NCBI GenBank assembly: GCA_937927565.1
Contig: CALBDV010000650.1
Location: 1 to 37,380, forward strand
Origin: an uncultured Holophagales bacterium
GTDB taxonomy: Bacteria > Acidobacteriota > Thermoanaerobaculia > UBA5066
Reading direction: 5' to 3'
DNA length: 37,380 nucleotides
Of this stretch, positions 30,091-37,354 are shown piece by piece (positions within the stretch are counted from its first letter, which is position 1; each line of letters starts with the position of its first letter). The notes beneath the pieces are model-generated. The model saw only the letters and a list, made by a program, of their open reading frames with translations. It made no database searches and was not told the DNA's origin. Made by a program: the position numbers and the translations under genes.

Positions 30091-31350
30091 ATGGACTACC
30101 GATCACTCCTCAAGAACGTCGAAAAGACCCTTTCCGCCATCGAAGGGGGCGACGACGTCGTCTCTACGGTCGCCGCCGTCGGTGAAGCCGTCGTCGGCAA
30201 CTTCCGCTCCGAGCTCGGGATCATCGGGGGCCGTCTCTACCAGCTGGAAGACGACGACTACGTCCTCAAGCGCGGGTTCGGGCGCTCCCGGAAGGTCCCC
30301 GAGGGTCTCTCCGTCCCGAGGTCGTACGGGCCGATCCGCCGGGCCCTCGAAGAGGGGGTCGTCCTCGCCGACCTGAAGGACCCGTCGGTCGACCGCGAGC
30401 TCGAGGCTCGCCTCGGAGTCTCGCGCTTCGCGGCGGTCTCGTTCGGCGACGGCGCTTTCATCCTCTCCTTCGACGTCCACCCCCGCGTCGCGGCCGACGA
30501 CCTCCTCGTCTCGCTCGGGATCATCCGCGCCGTTCTCGATTCGAAGGTGAGGAGCGAGAAGCTCGAGAGCCTTCTCGAGGAAGCCCGCCGCATCCAGCAA
30601 TCGATCCTCCCGCGGACGTTCCCAGAGGTCGGCGACTACGAGGTCCACGCGCTGACGGCACCCGCCGATGCCGTGGGGGGAGACTTCTACGACTTCCTGA
30701 AGCTCGGTCCCGACGGCTTCGGAGCGGCGATCGCGGATGCGTCGGGGCACGGGCTCCTCGCGGCTCTCCTCGTGCGCGACGTCTACGTGGGCCTGAGGAT
30801 GGGAATCGGCGGCGACCTGAAGATCGCGCGCGTCATCGAGAGACTGAACCGGATCCTGAACAAGAGCCGTCTCTCCACGAAGTTCGTGTCCCTGTTCTAC
30901 GGCGAGTTCGAGGCGAACGGCGAGATCATCTACGCCAACGCGGGCCACCCCGGGCCGCTCCACCTCCACGCCCGGACCAGGAGCTTCACCGAGATGGAGT
31001 CGACCGGCATGGTCCTCGGTCCGTCCCCGAACGCCCCGTACACGCGCCGGGCCGTGAAGATGGAGCCGGGCGACCTCTTCTTCCTCTACACCGACGGCAT
31101 CGTCGAGGCCCACGACCAGAGGGGACGCGAGTTCGGTCTGGACCGGGTCCGTCGAATCCTCCTCGACTACAGGAAGCGGTCGGCAAAGGAGACCGCGGAG
31201 AAGGTCATGTCGGCGGTGAGTGACTTCAGCGCGGGACGGCCGGCGGAGGACGACCGGACGGTCGTCGTGATCCGGCGGACCGGGCGGCCTCGGGACGGGG
31301 CCCTGCCCCGCGTTCCCGCGCCGACGCTCTCGCCCCCGATCGCTTCCTGA
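30091..31350 (+). CDS. GAF-like sensor plus SpoIIE/PP2C-type phosphatase
   Basis: A 419-residue cytoplasmic phosphatase. Residues about 1-150 form a GAF-like sensor region. A coiled-coil linker (KLESLLEEARRIQQSILPR, about 157-175) precedes the SpoIIE domain at about 180-395. The metal-binding acidic residues are in GGDFYDF (Asp198), IADASGHG (Asp216), LYTDGIVEAHD and EDDRTVVVIR, with NAGHPGPL in between. This architecture resembles RsbU/RsbP-like phosphatases that dephosphorylate STAS-domain anti-sigma antagonists. No STAS or RsbW-like gene is in the window, so its partner must be elsewhere. The ATG follows TATAGT by 13 bases. Confidence 0.93.
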   Translation: MDYRSLLKNVEKTLSAIEGGDDVVSTVAAVGEAVVGNFRSELGIIGGRLYQLEDDDYVLKRGFGRSRKVPEGLSVPRSYGPIRRALEEGVVLADLKDPSVDRELEARLGVSRFAAVSFGDGAFILSFDVHPRVAADDLLVSLGIIRAVLDSKVRSEKLESLLEEARRIQQSILPRTFPEVGDYEVHALTAPADAVGGDFYDFLKLGPDGFGAAIADASGHGLLAALLVRDVYVGLRMGIGGDLKIARVIERLNRILNKSRLSTKFVSLFYGEFEANGEIIYANAGHPGPLHLHARTRSFTEMESTGMVLGPSPNAPYTRRAVKMEPGDLFFLYTDGIVEAHDQRGREFGLDRVRRILLDYRKRSAKETAEKVMSAVSDFSAGRPAEDDRTVVVIRRTGRPRDGALPRVPAPTLSPPIAS

Positions 31351-31356
31351 CGACCG

Positions 31357-32328
31357 TCAGCCGAGGCCCTGCTGGGCCCGGTGGAGACGGAACCACTCCG
31401 AGGTGGCCCGCATCCCCTCGGCCAGCGGGACGACCTCGGCCAGGCCGAGGGCGGTCTGCGCCCGCGAGGGGTCCAGGACGCTCCTTCGCTGCTCGCCGGG
31501 CCTGGCGGGGCCGAAGCGCGGAGGAGCGTCGGTCCCGCAGGCGCTGACGACGAGGCGGTAGAGCTCCTTCAGGCTCGTTTCGACGCCTGTCCCGACGTTG
31601 AAGACCCCCGGGACACGGTGGAGGAAGGCCGCCTGGTTCGCCGCCACGACATCGGCGACGTGAACGAAGTCGCGCGTCTGCCCTCCGTCGCCGTTTACGA
31701 CGGCGTCCTGGCCCGACAGGAGGCGGTTCATCCAGATGCCGATGACGCCGGCCTCGCCGCGCCCGTCCTGCCGGGGGCCGTAGACGTTCGCGTAGCGCAG
31801 GATCGTGAGTCGATAGCCTGCGTCCGGGGCGAGGGCGGCGAGGTACTTCTCGCCTGCCAGCTTGGCGACGCCGTAGGCCGAGCAGGGGTTGAGGGGGTGC
31901 TCCTCGTCGGCCTTCTCGCCGACGGGGTCGCCGTAGATCGCCCCGCCGCTCGAGGAGAAGACGACCTGGGCGACGCCCGCGAGGGCGGATGCCTGCGCGA
32001 CGCGGATCGTCCCGAGGACGTTCACCTCGGCGTCGAAGACGGGGTCGTCGACCGATCTCCTCACGTCGACCTGGGCGGCGAGGTGGAAGACCGTGTCGAC
32101 TTTCTCATCGAGGAGCAGCGCGTCGAGCCCGGGATCCCGGATGTCCCCCTTCACGAAGCGCACTTCCGGAGGGATCCGGCGCACGTCGCCCGTCGAGAGG
32201 TCGTCGAGGACGACGACGCGATGGCCCAGTGCGAGGAGGGCGTCGGCGAGGTGGGAACCGATGAACCCGGCACCGCCGGTGACGAGGACCGAGCAGCCGC
32301 CTGCGGGCTGCGGAACGTGGCCTGGCAT
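31357..32328 (-). CDS. NAD-dependent sugar-nucleotide epimerase/dehydratase
   Basis: A 323-residue extended short-chain dehydrogenase. The Rossmann motif GGAGFIGS is at about 18-25, with LDDLSTG binding the NAD ribose, FHLAAQ, the catalytic Ser in VFSSSGGAIYG and Tyr152-x3-Lys156 (AYGVAK). It most resembles UDP-glucose 4-epimerase (GalE-type) and related enzymes: the RYANVYGPRQ and GDGGQTRDFVHVADV motifs are typical. The exact sugar is not certain. The ATG at 32328 lies 11 bases after TATTCT. Its 3' end is 6 bases from the convergent phosphatase gene. Likely supplies sugars for surface glycans. Confidence 0.9.
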   Translation of the reverse strand: MPGHVPQPAGGCSVLVTGGAGFIGSHLADALLALGHRVVVLDDLSTGDVRRIPPEVRFVKGDIRDPGLDALLLDEKVDTVFHLAAQVDVRRSVDDPVFDAEVNVLGTIRVAQASALAGVAQVVFSSSGGAIYGDPVGEKADEEHPLNPCSAYGVAKLAGEKYLAALAPDAGYRLTILRYANVYGPRQDGRGEAGVIGIWMNRLLSGQDAVVNGDGGQTRDFVHVADVVAANQAAFLHRVPGVFNVGTGVETSLKELYRLVVSACGTDAPPRFGPARPGEQRRSVLDPSRAQTALGLAEVVPLAEGMRATSEWFRLHRAQQGLG

Positions 32329-32338
32329 GGTCGTCAGC

Positions 32339-32345
32339 GAGAATA
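32339..32345. promoter_or_regulatory. Overlapping divergent -10-like hexamers
   Basis: On the minus strand TATTCT (32340-32345) is 11 bases before the epimerase ATG. On the plus strand GAGAAT (32339-32344), a one-base variant of TAGAAT, is 6 bases before the glycosylase GTG at 32351. The two starts are only 22 bases apart, so the promoters must overlap. Confidence 0.35.
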
Positions 32346-32350
32346 GCGGT

Positions 32351-32974
32351 GTGGTGCGAGCACGACAAGCCGCACGGCCCCCGAAGGCCTTCTGGGCGAG
32401 ACGTACCGAGGACCTGGCGCGCGCTCTCCTGGGGTGCCGGCTCGTCCGGCGCCTGCCGGGTCTCCCGACGCGGACGGCCGTCATCGTGGAGACCGAGGCC
32501 TATCTCGGCATCGCCGATCCTGCGGCTCACACGTGGAATGGCCGAAGAACGGCGCGTGTCGCTCCGATGTGGGGCCCGCCAGGCCACGCGTATGTATACA
32601 GGGTCTACGGGATGCACGACTGCCTCAACGTCGTCACGGGCGAGGCGGGAGTCCCCGAGGCCGTCCTGTTGCGAGCGGCCGTCCCGGTGGAGTGGTGGGA
32701 AGGGCGAGAGGTGTCCCGCCGCGACCTGCTGGCGGCTTCCGGCCCGGGGCGGCTCTGTCGGCTGCTGTCGGTCGGCCGGGAGCTTTCTGGCACTCCACTC
32801 TCGGGTCCCGAGCTCGAGCTTCTCCTTCCGCTCCCTTCGGTACTGCGGAAGGTCCTGTCGGGGCCGCGCGTCGGTGTGGACTACGCGGGCGAGGCCGCGT
32901 CCTGGCCCCTGCGCTTTGCAGTAGCCGACTGCCCGGCGGTGACTCGCCGGTCCCTGCTCAGCTCAGGCCGGTGA
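32351..32974 (+). CDS. 3-methyladenine DNA glycosylase (AAG/MPG family)
   Basis: A 207-residue base-excision repair enzyme that removes alkylated purines. It has FWARRTEDLARALLGCRL near the N-terminus and VETEAYLG with Glu49 and Tyr51 in the places of human AAG Glu125 and Tyr127. His60 (DPAAHTW) matches human His136, and MWGPPGHAYVYRVYGMHDCLNVV is split by the usual aromatic contacts. Length matches bacterial family members (about 200). I chose GTG 32351, 6 bases after GAGAAT; GTG 32354 is equivalent and ATG 32327 would overlap the divergent epimerase start. The last 17 bases overlap the convergent cyclase gene. Confidence 0.92.
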   Translation: MVRARQAARPPKAFWARRTEDLARALLGCRLVRRLPGLPTRTAVIVETEAYLGIADPAAHTWNGRRTARVAPMWGPPGHAYVYRVYGMHDCLNVVTGEAGVPEAVLLRAAVPVEWWEGREVSRRDLLAASGPGRLCRLLSVGRELSGTPLSGPELELLLPLPSVLRKVLSGPRVGVDYAGEAASWPLRFAVADCPAVTRRSLLSSGR

Positions 32975-34175
32975 GGAGCGACTCGGTGGTCGCCGGCACT
33001 TTCGTGAACCGTACGACCCGGTTCTTCCCGGTCCTCTTTGCAGCGTAAAGGGCCTTGTCGGCACACTCGACGAGGCCGCCCTTCGAGGTCGCGTCGTCGG
33101 GATAGACGGCGAGGCCGATCGAAACGGTGAGCGGAAGCGGTTCGGGGAGCCCGGCCTGAAGGGGCGAGGCGGCGACCGCCGCCCGAAGCCGTTCCGCGAC
33201 GCGAAGGCCGCTCGTGGCGTCGGTCTGAGGAAGGATGATCGAGAACTCCTCCCCGCCGTAGCGGGAAACGGTGTCCATCTCGCGCACCGAGGTGAGGAGG
33301 CGGGCGACGACGGCCTTCAGAACGGTGTCGCCAGCGGGGTGGCCGTACCGGTCGTTGACCGCCTTGAAGTCGTCGAGGTCCACCATCAGGAGGACGAGCC
33401 GCTCTCCGCTCCTTTCGTGGCGCGTCACTTCCCGGTAGAGGGTCTCCTGGAAGTGCCCGTGGTTCGCGACCCCGGTCAGCGGGTCGCGGAGCGAGCCGAT
33501 TCGCGTCGTCTCGTGGGCCCGGGCGAGGCGAATTGCGTTGACCGCCTGGCTGGCGAAGAGCTCCAGGACGACCCGGTCGTCCTCGGTGACGGCGTTCCCG
33601 TCGGGGCCGGCCAGCTCGAGAAGGCCGACGAGCTGGTCGCCCGCGACGAGGGCCACGGAGATGACGTCGCCGTGAATCGAGCCGGGGAGAATGGAAGCGA
33701 GCGGGGCAGGTCCGTCTGCTCCGGCGGCCGTCCCGGCGATCCGCTCCGACGGGAGGCGAAGAGGCTCGAGCTTCGGCCATTCATCGGAGAGTCCGACCTG
33801 GGCGCGTGGGACGAGGACTCCGTCGGCACGGTCGTGCACGGAGAGGAGAACCTGCTGGTAGCCGAGGCTCGCCGAAGCAGCCCGGACGATGTTGGCGAGG
33901 ACGGCCTCCACGGGGAGGTGCGCCTTGAGCTCCGTGGATGCGCTGAGGATCCGGTGGAGCGCCTCGGCGCGGAGGCGGAGCGCCTCGCCCGCCGTGTGGA
34001 GGCGTGCGCGCAGGGCCTGATCCTCGAGGAGGAGCGCTTCGCGCTCCGAGGCGGCCCTCCGTTCCCGCGTCGCGGCCTCGCGCTCGGAGAAACGCCGCCA
34101 CACCTGGAACGCCGCGAACGCGCCGCCAGCCACGAGGGCGGGAGCCACGAGAGCCTGGAGCGGAGGGAGATCCAC
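32958..34175 (-). CDS. GAF-GGDEF diguanylate cyclase
   Basis: A 405-residue predicted diguanylate cyclase that makes the second messenger c-di-GMP. An N-terminal hydrophobic segment (about 7-26) likely anchors it, followed by a coiled coil (about 28-75) and a GAF domain (about 85-220). The GGDEF domain begins RDPLTGVANH (about 230), with Asp266 in MVDLDDFK and active site GGEEF at 307-311. RxxD at 298-301, five residues before GGEEF, is the inhibitory I-site, so product feedback is expected. The GTG start at 34175 has GAGAGG upstream and lies 19 bases after the DUF4388 gene, so they are probably co-transcribed. Confidence 0.95.
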   Translation of the reverse strand: MDLPPLQALVAPALVAGGAFAAFQVWRRFSEREAATRERRAASEREALLLEDQALRARLHTAGEALRLRAEALHRILSASTELKAHLPVEAVLANIVRAASASLGYQQVLLSVHDRADGVLVPRAQVGLSDEWPKLEPLRLPSERIAGTAAGADGPAPLASILPGSIHGDVISVALVAGDQLVGLLELAGPDGNAVTEDDRVVLELFASQAVNAIRLARAHETTRIGSLRDPLTGVANHGHFQETLYREVTRHERSGERLVLLMVDLDDFKAVNDRYGHPAGDTVLKAVVARLLTSVREMDTVSRYGGEEFSIILPQTDATSGLRVAERLRAAVAASPLQAGLPEPLPLTVSIGLAVYPDDATSKGGLVECADKALYAAKRTGKNRVVRFTKVPATTESLLTGLS

Positions 34176-34194
34176 CGTAAGCCTCTCGCGTCCG

Positions 34195-35661
34195 TCAACG
34201 CCAGCGGATGAGTCCGCCGTCGTGCAGCTTCTCGAAGACCCTGCGGACCTCCCCCTCCGGGAAGGGGCTGATCTTCGCGATGGAACGGACGTCCCACAGG
34301 CCGTTGATCCGGGAGAGGATGAACGCCTCGTTCGGCGTGAACGACCACGACATCAGCTCTTCCATCGGCCGTGTCAGCGACGGGATGGCCGAGACGGCGA
34401 TCGAGCTCGAGGGACTCGCGGACGGAGGGGCCGGAAGGCCTCCCTGCGAGGGCGGAGGGGATGGCGGAGGCGACTGCGAGGTTCTGAAAGAGACGGACGC
34501 CGGGGGCGCCGGGGCGGACGCGGTCGACCGGAATGCGCTGGAGGGCGGCGGGGCGGGAGGCCAGGGGACGGAAGAGGGAGGTGCCCCCATCTCGAGGAAG
34601 GAGGAGGCCGCCCGGTCCGTCGTCTGGAGTGAGCCGGTCGCCGGCGGCCGCACGGGCGCAGACACGGGCGGGGCAGGCATGAAGCTCGTCGACGGGGGAG
34701 GCGCGGGCGGTGGGGCGGCCACCGGGGCCGCCATCGACGTCGTGAGAGGTCCCTGTGCTCGCGCCGAGTGAGTGCCGCTGTCGGGGCCGCGCCGCAGGAA
34801 CCGGGTGAAGTCCTTCGGGGGCGCTGGCCGGCCGTCCGGAGGCGGCGGGATATTCAGCTCGTCCGCGGTGTCGAGGACTCCCTCGAAGTGGGGCGTCGCC
34901 GCTTCCGCGAAAACCGTCTCGTAGGGATCCTCCGGCGTCAGCTCCGAGCTTCGGGGAGGGGCGAAGCCGGAGGAGAGGTCGAGATGCCCGCTCTCCAGCA
35001 GGTCGAAAACGAGCTTGGCGACCGGGAAATCGGGATTGTGTGTCGCCTCCGCGATCTCCGCCAGCGAGCGGACGCCGTCGATTGCGCGGAGGATGATCCG
35101 TTGCGGCTCGCCGAGGTTCTCGACCGCGACGGGTGCGACCACGGACGGGACGTCGCGCATCGAGACGATCCGTTCCTTGAGCCGCTGCCACTCGTCGTAC
35201 CGGCGAAGCCCTTCCATCACGATCCCAGTCACGTCGATGGCGATCGGGATCATCGGGCGCTGGGGAATCTCGCCGTCGATGAAGTGGAAGGCGCCTTCCG
35301 GCCAGAGGAAGATGTCGAAGATCGTCTCGCAGGCCTTGATGCGGATCAGCTCGACGAGGTCCTCCTCGGCGATCGCTCCGATCATCACGAGGATCTTCCC
35401 CAGGAGGATCTTCGACTCCTCCTGGACCTCCATCGCCTTGGTCAGCTCCTCCTCGGTGATGTAGCCGTAGGAGACGAGGAAGTGGCCCAGGTACTCGCGT
35501 TCGATGGTCGAGGAGGAGGAGATGATCCGCCCGTTCTGGAAGTAAACCCGCTTCTCTCCCGAGCCGCCCCGAATGGCCAGCGTACCTGTCTTCTGCCCCA
35601 TGGAGAGCCATTGGAGCAGCTCCGACAACTGCATCGTCCGGAGGTTCCCGGTGATGGCCAT
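34195..35661 (-). CDS. DUF4388 (PATAN-like) regulatory protein
   Basis: A 488-residue cytoplasmic protein. The N-terminal DUF4388 domain (about 3-125) begins GNLRTMQLSELLQWLSMGQKTG and includes KRVYFQNGRIISSSS. Residues about 184-228 and 445-486 are two copies of a helical, winged-helix-like module (ILRAIDGVRSLAEIAEAT and ILSRINGLWDVRSIAKIS). They are separated by a Pro/Ala/Ser-rich disordered linker (about 285-430). DUF4388 proteins are common in Acidobacteriota, Myxococcota and Deinococcus and are linked to signalling and gliding complexes. Co-transcription with a diguanylate cyclase suggests a c-di-GMP or polarity role (inference). The ATG follows TAGAAT by 9 bases. Confidence 0.9.
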   Translation of the reverse strand: MAITGNLRTMQLSELLQWLSMGQKTGTLAIRGGSGEKRVYFQNGRIISSSSTIEREYLGHFLVSYGYITEEELTKAMEVQEESKILLGKILVMIGAIAEEDLVELIRIKACETIFDIFLWPEGAFHFIDGEIPQRPMIPIAIDVTGIVMEGLRRYDEWQRLKERIVSMRDVPSVVAPVAVENLGEPQRIILRAIDGVRSLAEIAEATHNPDFPVAKLVFDLLESGHLDLSSGFAPPRSSELTPEDPYETVFAEAATPHFEGVLDTADELNIPPPPDGRPAPPKDFTRFLRRGPDSGTHSARAQGPLTTSMAAPVAAPPPAPPPSTSFMPAPPVSAPVRPPATGSLQTTDRAASSFLEMGAPPSSVPWPPAPPPSSAFRSTASAPAPPASVSFRTSQSPPPSPPPSQGGLPAPPSASPSSSIAVSAIPSLTRPMEELMSWSFTPNEAFILSRINGLWDVRSIAKISPFPEGEVRRVFEKLHDGGLIRWR

Positions 35662-35670
35662 CCGTACGGC

Positions 35671-35676
35671 ATTCTA
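35671..35676 (-). promoter_or_regulatory. -10-like TAGAAT of the DUF4388-cyclase operon
   Basis: TAGAAT on the minus strand ends 9 bases before the ATG at 35661, predicting a leader of about 2 bases. No clear -35 or Shine-Dalgarno sequence. Confidence 0.5.
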
Positions 35677-35700
35677 AGGGGACAGCGGCGTTCCGGGGTG

Positions 35701-35740
35701 CCTTCCGGAACGGACCGTCTGAGAGGCCCGTCCCGGAAGG
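35701..35740 (-). terminator. 16-bp hairpin between gcdH and DUF4388 gene
   Basis: The arms 35701-35716 and 35725-35740 form a 16-bp stem with an 8-base loop. In minus-strand RNA the two non-Watson-Crick positions are G-U pairs; in plus-strand RNA they would be A-C mismatches. This points to function in the minus-strand transcript. It begins 12 bases after the gcdH stop. No T-tract follows. Confidence 0.6.
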
Positions 35741-35752
35741 GGAAGCGCCGGA

Positions 35753-36940
35753 CTATTCGGCGGGGGGGTTGTAGGCGGGAATCCCGGTGACGGCCTGACC
35801 CAGGACGAGCGTGTGGATGTCGTGGGTCCCCTCGTAGGTGAAGACGGATTCGATGTTCGCCAGGTGGCGGAACACGGGGTATTCGCCGACGATCCCGTTC
35901 GCTCCCAGGATCTCGCGGGCCAGCCTGGCGCACTCGCGGGCGACCCACACGTTGTTCCTCTTGGCCATGGAGACGTGCTCGGGCTTCATCGTCCCGGCGT
36001 CCTTCATCCGGCCCAGCTGGAGGGAGAGGAGCTGCCCCTTCGTGATCTCGGTGATCATGAAGGCGAGCTTCTCCTGGACCATCTGGTGGGAGGCGATCGG
36101 CCGGTCCATGAACTGCTTGCGGCTCTTGGCGTAGTCGAGGGCGCAGGTGTAGGTCGCCATCGCGGAGCCGATCCCTCCCCACGAGATGCCGTAGCGGGCC
36201 TGCGTCAGGCAGGAAAGCGGCCCCTTGAGACCGTCGACCCCGGGCAGGACGTTCTCCTCCGGGATTCGGCAGTCCTCGAAGGCGAGCTGCGAGGTGACGG
36301 CGGCCCGCAGCGACATCTTCATCCTGTGCTCGGACGTCGTGAACCCCTTCGTCCCCTTCTCGACGAGGAAGCCGTGGATCCTTCCCTCGTACCCGCCGAC
36401 CTTCGCCCAGACGACGGCCACGTCGGCGATCGAGCCGTTCGTGATCCACGCCTTGGCGCCGTTCAGAACCCAGCTGTCGCCGTCCTTCTTCGCAACGGTG
36501 CGCATGCCGCCGGGGTTGGAGCCGAAGTCGGGCTCGGTGAGACCGAAGCAGCCGATCGCCTCCCCCCTGGCGAGCGCCGGGATCCAGCGGTCCTTCTGCT
36601 CCTTCGAGCCGTACTTCCAGATCGGGTACATGACGAGGGACGACTGGACGGACGCGAACGACCGGATTCCGGAATCGCCCCTCTCGAGCTCCTGGGTGAT
36701 GAGCCCGTAGGCCACGTTCGACAGGCCGGGCAGGCCGTACTCGGAGATCGTCGGTCCGAAGAGGTTCAGGGCAGCCATTTTCGGGACGAGCTCGAGGGGG
36801 AATCGTCCCTCGTACGCGCACTCCTCGATGATCGGCAGGACCTCGTTGTCGACGAAGTCGCGTACGAGGTCTCGCACGGCCCTCTCCTCGTCGGAAAGGA
36901 GCCCGTCGAGCTGGAAGAAATCGACACCCTGAAAAGCCAC
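35753..36940 (-). CDS. gcdH: Glutaryl-CoA dehydrogenase
   Basis: A 395-residue acyl-CoA dehydrogenase family flavoenzyme that converts glutaryl-CoA to crotonyl-CoA in lysine, tryptophan or aromatic breakdown. FAD-binding CFGLTEPDFGSNPGG is at about 131-145 and the catalytic base Glu370 is in YEGTHDIHTLVLGQ. Arg93 (SGIRSFASVQSS) matches the substrate-carboxylate Arg of human GCDH, separating it from ordinary short-chain acyl-CoA dehydrogenases. I chose GTG 36940 because AGGAGG lies 6 bases upstream; an in-frame GTG at 36961 would lie upstream of this site. No other genes of the pathway are adjacent. Confidence 0.92.
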   Translation of the reverse strand: MAFQGVDFFQLDGLLSDEERAVRDLVRDFVDNEVLPIIEECAYEGRFPLELVPKMAALNLFGPTISEYGLPGLSNVAYGLITQELERGDSGIRSFASVQSSLVMYPIWKYGSKEQKDRWIPALARGEAIGCFGLTEPDFGSNPGGMRTVAKKDGDSWVLNGAKAWITNGSIADVAVVWAKVGGYEGRIHGFLVEKGTKGFTTSEHRMKMSLRAAVTSQLAFEDCRIPEENVLPGVDGLKGPLSCLTQARYGISWGGIGSAMATYTCALDYAKSRKQFMDRPIASHQMVQEKLAFMITEITKGQLLSLQLGRMKDAGTMKPEHVSMAKRNNVWVARECARLAREILGANGIVGEYPVFRHLANIESVFTYEGTHDIHTLVLGQAVTGIPAYNPPAE

Positions 36941-36946
36941 GAAACG

Positions 36947-36952
36947 CCTCCT
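36947..36952 (-). promoter_or_regulatory. Shine-Dalgarno site that sets the gcdH start
   Basis: AGGAGG on the minus strand, 6 bases before the GTG at 36940. It rules against the longer reading from GTG 36961. Confidence 0.75.
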
Positions 36953-36991
36953 CGGACGCACTACGGTGGGGGGCCGCGCGCGGACGGGAGG

Positions 36992-36997
36992 AATCTA
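36992..36997 (-). promoter_or_regulatory. -10-like TAGATT of gcdH
   Basis: TAGATT on the minus strand predicts a transcript start near 36985 and a leader of about 45 bases carrying the AGGAGG site. No good -35 is seen. Confidence 0.35.
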
Positions 36998-37047
36998 GCA
37001 CGCGGGCGTTGACGGGCCGGGCGCCCGGGGCGCATCCTGCCCGCCTG

Positions 37048-37302
37048 ATGGCTGCTCCCGCCTGGAAGACCGCCGCCGACGTGGCCGAGGGTTACCTGAC
37101 CCTCAACAGCGTGATGCTGAAGAAGTTCGAGACGCACGAGCTCGCCGCGCTCCAGACCGAGCTCGAACGGGCCGCGCGAGAGACCCGCGGTACGGTCGTC
37201 CCTCCCGACGACGCGGACGCCAGCCAGAAGAAGAACCGGAGGCTCCTCCGGATCTCCCAGTCGCTCACGGTCATCCAGGCTTTCCGGATCCGCGGGCGGT
37301 AG
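37048..37302 (+). CDS. Small unknown protein, 84 residues
   Basis: An 84-residue protein from ATG 37048. It is mostly helical, with a Leu/Glu-rich middle (VMLKKFETHELAALQTELER) and a basic C-terminal half (KKNRRLLRISQSL). I recognise no domain; the polar helices and basic end would suit a small regulator or nucleic-acid- or ribosome-associated protein, but that is a guess. There is no signal peptide or membrane segment. It is divergent from gcdH, with 107 bases between starts. Codon use looks like its neighbours. Confidence 0.65.
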   Translation: MAAPAWKTAADVAEGYLTLNSVMLKKFETHELAALQTELERAARETRGTVVPPDDADASQKKNRRLLRISQSLTVIQAFRIRGR

Positions 37303-37340
37303 CGGCGGCAGCCCGAAGGGGCGTTCGGCCCGGCGCCTGC

Positions 37341-37346
37341 TAAATT
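37341..37346 (+). promoter_or_regulatory. -10-like TAAATT before the last gene
   Basis: TAAATT ends 8 bases before the ATG at 37355, repeating the spacing seen at other operon heads. The element is strikingly AT-rich for this region. Confidence 0.4.
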
Positions 37347-37354
37347 CGGCGCCT

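Noticed and set aside
37009..37038. TTGACG plus CATCCT as a promoter for the small gene at 37048
   Set aside because: The -35 is good, but the putative -10 matches poorly and the spacing is 18. It is not strong enough to list.
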